A stretch of DNA of 64,000 bases from Protopterus annectens (taxonomy: Eukaryota; Chordata; Ceratodontiformes; Protopteridae): NCBI RefSeq assembly GCF_019279795.1, contig NC_056749.1, positions 579,853,006-579,917,005 on the forward strand. The letters are read 5' to 3'. The position numbers and the translations under genes were made by a program. This document shows positions 1 through 10,400 of the stretch, one piece after another (position 1 is the first letter of the stretch; every line of letters begins with the position of its first letter). The notes under the pieces are model-generated. The model searched no databases and was not told the origin of the DNA. It saw only the letters and a list, made by a program, of their open reading frames with translations.

Positions 1-565
1 TTTGAGAAGTCTCTTAGTGAGACAGAGCATTCTGCATTTTGTCTTGGGCCTGACAACAGCTTGAAAATCCATTCACCACATTTACCTTGCTCTATTAGTA
101 AGTTCTTAGATTATAGTGATTCTCTTAGATACCGTCAGGAATATAGTAAAGCTTAATTTAGATGTTTTCTTTCTTTATTTGAGACTGTTCTGCTATGTTC
201 TTTTAAATATTTCCTGTGGACTGGTTTTGAACTCTAATGTCACTGTGAATTTATATCTACTATTGTCTTGCTCTGTTATTATTTATTAAGTATATTTAAA
301 CTTTTCATTGTGGCTGATCCGTGCAGAGATATTTAAGTTTTGAGAGTACTTGCATATTTATTTGGTGACACTGTGTAGGCCACTCCTAATAGTCTTGCTC
401 TTGGTCAAACTACCATTTGTATTAATATTAATATTACATAGTAAAATTGAACGCCCTTTGTTAAGGGCCTTAAAGCAGCTGATAAGTGGTACTGGTGGCA
501 GTGAAAACTACCTTATAGCCTGGGCAAAAGGGGGCATAGCTAGGAAACCTGTTCCAGCCTTTCTC

Positions 566-631
<66 letters not shown>

Positions 632-973
632 ATGCAAATCAAAATCTCAAAGAGTGTGTGTGGGTGTGTCAGCTACTTGGGCAGGGAAACAAAGCACTGG
701 TTGGACAGACAGAGAGTGTTGGAGGACTTGGATTGGAACCCTAGTTAAGGACTCAGCTTTATAGCTATCCCAGTGGGGAGTCTTACTGGGGTCTGGAGAA
801 AAGTAAAGGAACCAGCCCAGGACTGACTGTGGTCTCTGTGTGCTCTTAAGGAAAATTGCACTTGATGCAGAGAGCTGCATCTGGAAATACTGTGTGAACA
901 TGTCATCCTCCCATTGTATGTCCCCCACTGGTGCAAGTGGCAAGGACTGAGGCTTATTGATTACTGGTCCAGT
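1..973 (+). mobile_element. LTR of a Gmr1-like Ty3/gypsy element, 5' part outside the window
   Basis: The segment aligns by eye with 57935-58890, for example at the shared stretch around 'gtcaggaatatag' (136 here, 58075 there), and both copies carry a long TG run at the same relative place. Decayed gag follows 250 bases downstream, so this reads as the 5' LTR of that element with about 500 bases lost beyond the window start. The 3' boundary near 973 is approximate, since alignment to the other copy fades there. No open frame in this stretch is believed to be a gene. Confidence 0.7.
569..630. repeat. (TG)n microsatellite inside the LTR
   Basis: About 31 uninterrupted TG units. The homologous LTR at 57435-58890 has its own TG run (58562-58611) at the matching site, so the repeat belongs to the LTR family and is not a chance insertion here. 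Confidence 0.95.
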
Positions 974-1220
974 GGTAGGGTTTTCACATTATTGTTTGGC
1001 AGTGGTGTATATCCACATCACATATTGGTTGGCAATGGATCACACACTGGGATTCAGTGGTATGGATATTGAACACCTGTAGCCTGTAAACAGTGGTCAC
1101 TAAAGCAGGTGTTTGTATTCTCAAGCAGCCATATAGTAGACATTCAGAGTTTTATATCATAATAGTTTTACTTATTTTTTGTTGGCTTATTTAGTCAGGG
1201 AGAGCAGGCAAGGATATCAG

Positions 1221-2625
1221 CAGAGGATTATGGCAAGCTGACAAGAAGTCAGTTGGCTGAGATGTGCCAAGTCAAAGGACTGTTGCAAGCCAACCTGACT
1301 AAAGCAGAAATTATTGCAGCCTTACTCACAGCTGCATCACCGACCAGCAACCAGGAAGACAGCCAAACTCGCCTTGGGGATGCACAACTCTTAGAAAATG
1401 GACAGTTCAACTTTGCCCCACAGGACTTAAAAAGAGACTTGAACTGGAGGCTAAATAGTTGGAACTAGAATCAGCAGAGAGACTGAGATGTCTGTAAACT
1501 GAAGTAAATGAGAGGCAGAGACAACATGAAAAGGAAATGCTGACTCTTTGACAGGGTCATGGAGGTAAATGGAGAAGGGAATAACTGAACCCCAGAAGCA
1601 ACAAAGGTCAGTAAATTTATTCAACAATTTACAGAGGGTGATAATTTTGATACTTTTATTCATAAGTTTGAAAGGGTTTGTAAACAGCATAATGCTGACT
1701 GAAGGCTCTGGGTAAGGTTCCTGACCCCCTTACTGCATGGTAAAGCTGTAACTGCTGTTTCTAAATTGCCTGATACTGATGGCTTAAATTATAATACAGT
1801 TACAAATTATTTATTAGAGTGTTTTAAGTTAAGTCCTGAAATTATAGTAAAAGGTTTTGTGAGCATAGATGCAAAGCATATGAAAGTGTGTGTGAATATA
1901 TGGCTGAACTAAGCACTTATTTTCAAAAGTGGGTGAGTGGGTGTCAGGTCACCACTTTTGAAAGCCTGGCAGATCTTTTGGTGAGGGAACAAGCCCTTAG
2001 CACTTTGCCTGAGGAAATGAGAATCTGGTTGGCAGATAGAAAATGTAATACAGCAGATGAGTTGGAAAAAGGGAGACCTATACTACCTAGCAAGCAGGGC
2101 ATCACTGCACAGGAAAGGGATACCCAGTGCTGCATATGGGTCTAAGGGAACTCATGGTGGGCAGCCTAAACTGCCTCATCTGAGTGATGCCTCCAGGTGC
2201 ATCTGCAGTTACCTCCTACTGCTCCTCTAGGCATCAAATATTACTTGTTCATACTTGCATTAATAATTCCGAACCCATGCCCTGTACAAGGTATCAGAAT
2301 ATGTTATCTTGAAGCATACATGATGGCAAACACAATTGTATTGATATTTGACCTATGTCAATGAGTATTTGCTAGAATTGTAAGGTGATAACTTTATTTT
2401 TTAAAGGCTCAAGCCACACCCACTAGGAGTTAAAGGTGTACAATCAAAAGAGCTGTACTGGAGGGAATGAGTTCCAATGTCCAATAGTAAAAGGTGAAAC
2501 CACTATTTCAGGTAAACAGACAGGATCAAGGGTTAAATGTTTTAAATGCAACCAGTGGGGCCATGTAGCATATAGATGCCCATGGAGGCAAGGTGGGGAA
2601 CAAAAGGTTGGGGTGCCAGTAAGTT
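1221..2625 (+). pseudogene. gag: Gmr1-like gag remnant: SAP-like segment, coiled coil, SCAN-like capsid, zinc knuckle
   Basis: Gag would form the particle of the Ty3/gypsy element. Four parts appear in order. Around 1240-1330 is a SAP-like helix pair (LTRSQLAEMC...KAEIIAALL). Around 1430-1545 is a charged helical stretch rich in E, K, R and Q, likely a coiled coil. At 1610-2080 is a capsid segment ending in a SCAN-like region (REQALSTLPEEMRIWLADRK, about 1987-2045). At 2538-2579 is a CCHC knuckle, C-x2-C-x4-H-x4-C. Stops and frameshifts separate the parts, so no full Gag can be made. The SCAN resemblance matters because the SCAN domain of vertebrate zinc-finger proteins is thought to derive from the capsid of Gmr1-like elements. 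That lineage is published knowledge; the assignment here is by motif reading. Confidence 0.72.
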
Positions 2626-2639
2626 TGAATGACGGAATG

Positions 2640-3010
2640 CCAGTGGTAAGTTGTCTGGAGACAACAGGGGTACCAAACTACCACAAGATGTTATATCTTA
2701 TTTTAATAGATGGGAAACAGGCTCCCTACTAAGAGGGGCACAGCCTCTGACCTAACCATTGTGAAGCCTACAATAGTTAAAGAGGAGCACTACTTGCTTG
2801 GACAATCTACTCCAGTCAGAGCTTTAGGAGGAACTCCATTCCAAATACCTTTGACGAGGTTTCACCTTGACTGGGAAGGTGATAAAGGTAGCAAGCATGT
2901 AGTTGTGTTTAAGGATATCCCTGCAGATGTCCTGATAGGGAATGATTTTGATAATGCAGTACCTTGTGTGCATTCAGTTAAACACAGTCAGGCTTGGAGA
3001 CATCCATGTG
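2640..3010 (+). pseudogene. Gmr1-like aspartic protease remnant
   Basis: The segment follows the zinc knuckle and precedes integrase. A frame from 2710 reads RGTASDLTIV where retroelement proteases have their D-[ST]-[GA] active site, so the catalytic Asp appears replaced by Gly. About 65 codons later VLIGNDF matches the conserved block near the protease C-terminus. The protease would have cleaved the element's polyprotein. The reading is disrupted near 2730 and after 3050 (a G run at 3025-3034 breaks the frame). Assignment rests on position and the two short motifs. Confidence 0.55.
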
Positions 3011-3242
3011 GGTCTGGTAGCCTGGGGGGGGGGGGACCAGGCAGACTTCACACTTGAAGTCAGAACTGGTGACGTGGCTACTTCAGTGAGGGGAGCTACC
3101 CTGTAGCAGTGAGACTGAAGGTGAGCCACAGCTGCTTGTAGGTACTGATGTTCCCTTGGACAGAGTGACTGTAAGGGTAGAGGTGAATAGTAGTACCTAG
3201 GCTGACAGCGAGGCACTGCTGTCAGAGGGTACCAAACTTCCT

Positions 3243-4275
3243 GTGGAAGGGGAGCTTGGAAGGGTTACAAAGTGGGAGTTCAGACAGGCTCTGCTCTCAG
3301 ACCCTACATTACAAGGCTTGAGGGAGGTAGCCAGGGAGGTGTCTGATTCTCAAGGAAAAGGGGAATCTGTATACTTTGAAAAAATGGGTTACTGTATAAA
3401 GACTGGGCCCCTGAAGGAGGCTAGAGGGTGAGAAAATACCGAAGTTAGTAGTGCCGTGAGCCTACTATCTGGCACTTCTAGCCATAGCCCATGATATTCC
3501 CTTAGAAGGTCATATGGACATAAAACATACAAAGAGATATATTATGCAGAACTTTTATTAGCCTGGGATTTCCAGTGATGTAACAGGGTACTGCAATACT
3601 TGTGAGCAGTGCCAAAAAGTAGGTAAGGCAGGAGACAAGTTGAAAGCTCCTTTGATACCTTTGCCTGTGATTGAGGAGCCATTTCAAGGGGTAGCTATGG
3701 ATATTGTGGGGCCTCTGAGTACCCCATATTCCACAGGGAAGAAGTATATCCTAATGGTAGTAGACTATTCTACCAGATACCCTGAGGCAGTGGCTTTGTC
3801 CTCCATTGAGGCAGAAAAGGTGACAAATGCTTTGTTAGAGATTTTCAGCAGGGTAGGTTTCCCAAAAGAAATACTGACTGACAGAGGTGCCAATTTCATG
3901 TCAGACCTGCTGGCTTGCCTGTGGGAATGCTGTTGGGTGAAGCACCTAAAGACCAACCCCTACCACCCCCAGACTTACAGCCTTGTGGAGAGGTTAATCT
4001 CAACAGTAAAGACCATGCTATGGGCATTTGCAGACCAGTTTAAGATGGAGTGGGACAAATGTTCACCCCATCTGTTTGCTTACAAAGAGGTGCCCCAGGA
4101 ATCCACAGATTGTTCACCCTTTGAGTTGCTGTGTGGGCATATGATGAGGGCACCCCTAGATTTCATTCCCGATGAGTGGAAGGGTGAGTATGAATTCCAT
4201 AAGGAGTCTGTTGTGGCAAATCTCCTAAACCTCAGGATAACCTGGCAGAAGCCCAGCAGCAGAAAAAGGTCATGA
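3243..4275 (+). pseudogene. Gmr1-like integrase remnant
   Basis: The integrase would insert the element's cDNA. The N-terminal zinc region is visible at about 3488-3620 (AHDIPLEGHMDIKHTKR, then CNTCEQC) but carries a stop where a Trp is expected (FY*PG). The catalytic core is open from 3640 to 4275 (211 codons). It has D in AMDIVGP, D in LTDRGANF and E in SLVERLIS, the DDE triad in normal order, followed by an SPFELLCG block. No RT lies between the protease and this domain, which is the Gmr1 arrangement rather than the usual Ty3/gypsy order. The element is cut at its 3' side by CR1 sequence from about 4277. Confidence 0.8.
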
Positions 4276-4276
4276 G

Positions 4277-5115
4277 TAACCACTGCAGCATCCCTGCAGT
4301 ATTATCCTCCCTTGTAAGATCCGACCATAAAGCAGTCACGTTTGAAATCACAATCTCCCCCGACCCCCCTCTTGCTAGGGTCAAAGAAAAAACTTCACCA
4401 AAGCTGATTACAGCCTCCTGAGGGATAGTATAAACAGCTTCACAGCCCCCCCCCCCATTCTCTAGGAACTGGCACCAGTATCCAGAACTATACCAAATTA
4501 CTATACGAACATTTATATAGGTGCATGGAATCAGGAATACCCGACAGAACTAAATCATCCACTGCAAGGAAGAGTAAGCCTGTATGGTTGACATCTGCAA
4601 TAAATAAACTCTATAACAAAAGAAAAAAATTGCTGTCAAGGACCAAGAATTAGCAGGTGCCCAACTGAAAGCAATCTCTCCTTAGCCTAAATAAGCAAAT
4701 AAGAGCACTAGTGAAATCCTCCAAAGCAAACTTCGAGTCCAAATTGATTACATCTGCTAGACAATCATAAGGCCTTATTCACATATGTCCGTAATCTCAA
4801 AGTCTCAAAGGTAACACCCAGATCTGTTCAGAAGTGGTGGTCAAGGACACCACATATACAAATGCCATAGATATAGCAAACTTGATGGCTGATAGATTCA
4901 GTGAATCTTTCATGCCTCTGCCCCCCCCCCATCAGTAAATCAGGGCATTCCCAGTACCTGCTCCCTTCCCCTTGCATCTAACGATCAGGTCATCACTGCT
5001 CTCTCAAAGGCAAAAATACAGCCTCCATGGGACCTGATAACATCCCAGGCTGCATCCTACATGAACTCAGGCAGCAACTTGCAGCACCATTAGGCATCCT
5101 ATTCAACCAAAGCCT
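4277..5115 (+). mobile_element. CR1-like LINE fragment (end of endonuclease to start of RT)
   Basis: Translated pieces match the CR1 ORF2 plan. RSDHKAVTFEI (about 4320) is the last endonuclease block with its catalytic His. A linker follows with 'KPVWLTSAINKLYNKRKKL' near 4575. The RT fingers appear near 5025-5105 (GPDNIPGCILHELRQQLA and PLGILFNQSLS). Several frame changes and a C run near 4921 break it. It abuts the Gmr1-like integrase and may have replaced that element's 3' part, including its expected RT. Confidence 0.7.
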
Positions 5116-5934
5116 GAGTATCTCTACCTGTTAAAACAACATACTTTCTACTCACCTCTCACCTGTAATGAGATCATCTCCCCTAGCCTCTAAAGTTAGG
5201 GATGCACCATCTAAAACTTGAGAAGACTTAACTACACATCTACTCTTCCAAACCCCAGGCTAGAAAATAAAGCACACACCATGGCTTTTCTGTCTCTAGA
5301 CAGAAACCATAGGAATCTCTTCCCACATATTCTGATCAGAGGTAAAAGCTCATCTCAAGTCACAAGGCAAATGCCAGAATCTCTCTCTCAATCTTTCTTT
5401 TAGCTCATATAACCAGACCTCTTTATATTTTGACTTCTTTTTCTCTACAGAGTGCTGTGTTATTTCTACATATGGAAACAAATACAATTTGCTGGTGTTA
5501 CACCTGTTTGTAAACACTGTTCTTTGCAATTCTTTATAAATGTGTATACATTTCTCATTTACTCTGTATATAATGTCATGTATAATTTGTATTTTTTCTT
5601 CTCTGTATATAATGTCTATTGCTTCTGTACTCCTGGGCTGATACTGAAACAGGTCCATTGGTATCAGAACTGTGGTGTATTTTATTATTTCAATTATGTC
5701 AGGAGTTCAGTGAAAATTTGACTATGATTTGGTTAAATAAGTTACATGTGCTGCATATTTGTTTTAAAGAACATGTATTTCTTATGTAGCACAATGCTGA
5801 AACTAAATGTGTTATAGGTTTATAAATAGAAATAATTAACAAATGTAGAGAAAAACGTAAATTTTGATTAAGACTGGTTAAATACAAAAAGGTAAAAACA
5901 GAAGTAAATCCAATCAGTCAGCCATGGCAGTTGC
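5116..5934. other. No recognised feature
   Basis: AT-rich sequence with short open frames only. I see no domain, repeat unit or RNA gene that I can support. Confidence 0.5.
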
Positions 5935-6100
5935 TGTATAAAATCATGGATTTTATTCAAAAAAGGAAAATAAAAACCATAAAAGCAAGGTTAAAAAACA
6001 GATAAGCGCGCTTTCATGCCTTTCTAAACAGGTGCTTCATCAGATGAGATCTAATGAAGCACCTGTTAAGAAAGGCTTTTCCTGCTATCATAATGCTTAT
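5935..6100 (-). repeat. Inverted pair of Penelope-like element ends with a 23-bp hairpin
   Basis: Arms at 6018-6040 and 6054-6076 are complementary over 23 bases with one mismatch, around a 13-base loop. Read on the minus strand, the left half begins CTGATGAAGCACC and continues to GAAAGCGCGCTTATC. This is the same pattern as the ends of the PLE copies at 31144, 36987 and 41708. The right half repeats the start of that motif in the opposite direction. It therefore looks like two element ends meeting head to head. Confidence 0.55.
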
Positions 6101-9010
6101 GGTCCAACTTTCATATAAATACAAGCATCTAATTATTTAAATACCTGAAATAAAACAGCATTTCATTATGCATGCACTTAACTAAGCCCCCATCAATATT
6201 CTGACATATATGGTAAATACTGTATTTGTTTTACAGGATTATGATATCTTAAGGTAACAGTGCAGTGAAAACGGGCCCATTTCCTCAACCTTACAAAAAT
6301 ACCAGGGAAATCTGTCAGTTTCTTAAGAGACATTATATTGTAACATAAGTTTTTTCTTCATGTCTTTCAAAATAAGTTTGCAGGATTTTACTTAGAAATG
6401 TATTAATCCATTAATTTTCTGATATCAGGGCTATAATCCAGTCAGAGAAAGATCTTAACTAGGCAAGCGATGTGCATATGGTAGAGAGAGTCCAGTTTTT
6501 TAGCACAGAGAGAGAGAGATTGATCCCTGACTGTGACCATGGTTAATGTATCAGCCCCTGTATGGCAGTAAGGGGGGTGAATGAAGGAGCTTGACCAACT
6601 CTCCACTCATGGAAGAGGATGGAGTTTATCTCCACTTAAAGGGAGACAAACAAGGTGGTGTGATCTCTCTAGTGGAGACAGAAGAGACCAGCACTCATGC
6701 TACAAGTGGAGAGAGAGAGGGATGCATGGAGGAAATGCCCCATGCAGAGGTGAGGAGATATATGCCCCTGTCAGCCCATTGCATGTCTCCTCCTCAGCAC
6801 TTTGACATTTGTGTATGTATCTTTAGGATCAGATGAGAAAATGGCTGCCTGGGTGCTAATCCCTCTCAGTCACCTCTGAACTAGTGAAGGGAATGAATGG
6901 GATGATAGGACGAGAGAGGGTCATATGACCAGCAAGTAAAGGGGGCAAACAGTTGAAAATAAATAATAAATGAAGTACATGGTAGAAAAGAATACCAGAG
7001 CAGCACTGGATGGGATGCCAGGTCATTGCAGGACATGCATAAATATACACATACACACACAACTTTGGTATTTTGAGAGTCACCAATTCACCTGCTAGCA
7101 TGACTTCAGGATATGGGAAGAAACTGAAGCTCTTACTAAAAGCCTACACAAACACCTTCTAGGAAATGAAGCAGAAAACCAAGTGCTCTGCAGTAACACT
7201 CTGTTGCACATTAAAATCTGACTAAAATGCACCAGGATAGTGATGATAATGCAAATCATAATGTTTATTAACAGTTGCATTAGATTATATGTGAAAATGG
7301 AGGTTTTTAGGTTTCATTGCTATATTAAGTGGCAATGTGCTATGCATCAAGTCATGTTTCATTCACAATTACTGGTACACTATTTTATTTTGTCTCCTTT
7401 TTTTTGCTAGACTATATATTTATTTTACATAGAGTTATGAGTGTGGTTTACCACAACACATACTTAAATGAGAAACCACAAGACTGGATAAAATCATAGC
7501 TGTAATTGCAATGTGTGATGACAGTATAAAATGCAATCTGGATTCTGAGCTGTAGAAGACAAATACATCACAGCTTTACTAACCAACATGAGAGTACAAA
7601 GGGTTCAGAGACAGCAGCCACAGCAAGAGTTTTATATAACGTTTTTAGTTGTCACACATCTGAACATCCAGTACTTTCAAATGACTTATTAAGGATTACA
7701 AAGCTAAACAAAAGCCACAAACATTCACATATTTGTAAGCATTTTACTAAGTTTATTTCCGTATAAAAAATGCCCCCAGGACACTTAAAGAAAAGAAATG
7801 CAGCTCAGCTTGTCCTTCCAAGAAATGACTGTAAAGAGACAAGTCAATAAACTCACAAGCTGAGTTGTAACACTTAATCTCGTTATAGATGTTCCATCTT
7901 CAATATCTTGGGGACTCTCTTCATTCCAAAGCTCTTCTCCCTAATGATGGTGTTAAAGCACCCCCTCCAGCTGAGGCCACAGAGGAAATCATTTTGAAAG
8001 TGTTGGTTCAAAGTCAGTGCTAATCTGATGGGAAGTAACTAGCCTGCTTGCTAGGGATAGCAGGCAAAATAATGAGTGAGGCTGTCTTTATAAAATATGC
8101 CTGAAACCAAGTCGCACTCATCTGGAACCTATTGTTTTACTCCCCTGCCCAGCATCATTACAAAATGATGCGACTGTCATTGTCAGAGAAAATGGCTCTA
8201 CCCCCTGCAGTCTTCCAGCTCTGTCTTTCAAAGTTTTTGGGTCAACTAATTGCTCATCGTGTAAGAAGACTGCAATGTCTTTAATTATCACTGAAGTGGC
8301 GGTGTGCAGTTTTATTCTTAATGGCCCTTGACAGCAGAACCTCCTGTCACTCAGACCATGCCTTACACATTAAATACATTTCAGTATTTGTTTTTCCAGT
8401 CTTTTAAAAGAACATGCAAATAAAGGCAAATGTTTTTAATCTATGATCAAAGTACATGAAAATTCAGAGAAAGCATGTTCAAAGTACACAAGCATTTTGA
8501 AAGGAAAGAAAGACAAGGTTCTTAAACTTCAGTGTCATAACTACTGAAAAATGATAATGTAATTTTTTCTGAAATGTTTCAAGAAATAGCCTTGTGAACT
8601 ATGTTACTTCCCTGCATGCAGTGAAGAACTCACTTGGACTGAAATTACCTTTTTCACAGTTTTAATCTGATGACCACAACCCACATTATCAAAGAACAAC
8701 TTGCTACTATGTCCTCAACCCTTATTTGTCAATATCCTCCTATATTTAATATACCATCTATGGCTATAATCTGTACACCTCAAGAGTTTTAATTCAAGCA
8801 CACTGTAGATCATATCCTAAATCTTAACAATACAAATGACCTTTTTTGTTAATACCAAGCTTTAAAATTCTACAGAATAATGTACAAAGTTTTCAGCACT
8901 ACTATTTATAGTTAACCTCACATTCTTGTTATTGTGACATCTCAGAAAAGCAAAAAGACCACTCACAGAAATTATTTATTATTTATTAATTATTTGCTTA
9001 TTTATTAATC
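6101..9010. other. Repeat-poor unique sequence, no gene seen
   Basis: I see no transposon signature, tRNA or long frame with a recognisable domain. The part at about 8100-8400 is less AT-rich and free of simple repeats, and has homeobox-like core strings (TAATTG, TTAATTA). It is the best candidate in the window for single-copy host regulatory DNA, but this is only an impression from composition. Confidence 0.4.
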
Positions 9011-9178
9011 AGGTTATCGCTGATATAACCTTATCCCTTTAGACCCTTTCTCCACCCTTCCCACACTTTCTTGCACTACAATTTCAGTGGTCCCTGCTTT
9101 AAAATAACAGTGCAGAAAGGCTAATTAGTACAGTGTTTTGTGTTACTTACCTTTGGGATCTCACAGCTCTGAGGGGTT
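9011..9178. repeat. 168-bp dispersed direct repeat, copy 1
   Basis: Nearly identical to 10133-10299, sharing for example 'cttcccacactttcttgcac' and 'gttacttacctttgggatct'. The sequences on either side do not match between copies. Copy 2 lies just upstream of the L2 coding region, so the unit may come from the L2 5' UTR. On the minus strand both copies hold AAAGGTAAGT, a full 5' splice-site consensus. Confidence 0.8.
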
Positions 9179-10132
9179 TCCCACACTGAACCACATCATT
9201 ACTATAGCCCCTCCCCAACCTAGTTTAGAAATATTCCCCAACCAAGGTGCCATTTTTAAATCGGCATCCCGATTGAGTGTACCTATCACATAAGTTTGTT
9301 CAGAATTTTAAACCTCTATTTTGCTTATACATGCCAATGCAATTTAATTGAGCATAATGCAAATAACTGCCTGTAACTGACACTGCTGATGTGTCTAACT
9401 GGTACTTTGCTTATACTAGCATGAGGCATCTATTCAGAGCGATTAAATGTAATCTAAAACACACTAGTTTCACCATTACTCCTAGAATGTTATAATACAC
9501 ACAAATGCTGAATATAGATGTGTTTTCTTGTGATACCTCTATGCTCACTCACTAAAAGAAATTTGAGACTATAAGTCTGTATGCTGACCCTTGTAATCTT
9601 AGAGTCAACTAGTAACTCCACAGCACATAGCAACAGACACTTCTAAATGTAAAAGTGCATTGCTGTTTCTGGTGTTAAGACCTAAAGTGTCCTACGGCTC
9701 TGTAAAGTAACTTAAAAGAAGCTGTGATAGTGGTTATACTAACTATATTGAGTAATCTTAAACCAAGCTGTAACTTGACCCAGTCTCAATGTACTACAGA
9801 GCTAATGTGCATGTTATATAATGATATTGCATATGTAGAGTCTAAATGCTGGTAGAAATATTCCTGTAACTTAACTGCTCCTGAGAACTGTCTAAAGACT
9901 TGACTCTTATGATCTCTCCCTACTTCTCTTCCCTAACACTTTCATGCACTAACAGTCTGGATCTGTTTTTTTTGGCCCCCCACACACTCCCAACCAAGAT
10001 GTGCTGCTAAGTGCTCTACGTGGTATCAAAACACTGTTTCCTGAGCAAAGCATTTATCAAAGTAAAATGTATGTTCCACTTTGTAACTTTTTTAACCACT
10101 AATAGTCCCACTTACAGTAGCGTACACATAGC
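9179..10132. other. No recognised feature between the two repeat copies
   Basis: AT-rich sequence without a domain-bearing frame or repeat that I can name. Confidence 0.5.
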
Positions 10133-10299
10133 AGCGTTATCGCTAATATAACCTAATCCCCTTAGACTCTCCACCCTTCCCACACTTTCTTGCACTACAA
10201 TTTCAGTGATCCCTCCTATAAAATCACAGTGCAGCCAGGGTAATTAGTACAGTGTTTGGTGTTACTTACCTTTGGGATCTCACAGCTCTGAGGGGTTTA
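10133..10299. repeat. 168-bp dispersed direct repeat, copy 2
   Basis: Second copy of the unit at 9011-9178, placed at the presumed 5' end of the L2 LINE. It keeps the same minus-strand splice-donor-like string. Confidence 0.8.
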
Positions 10300-10400
10300 G
10301 GCTCTGCTCCGTTCACTTGTGCTAAGCATGGGCTCACTCCACGAACCCCTACCCTGCCCCCAATTCCCACACACGCCCACTATGTCTACATTTATTTTAC

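Noticed and set aside
350-943. Three open frames, up to 132 codons, across the LTR on both strands
   Set aside because: They are kept open by the TG microsatellite (poly Cys-Val) and LTR sequence; no domain, and the region is clearly an LTR.
9155-9170. U1 snRNA gene suggested by ACTTACCT
   Set aside because: Only the splice-site-complementary octamer matches; the following sequence is unlike U1.
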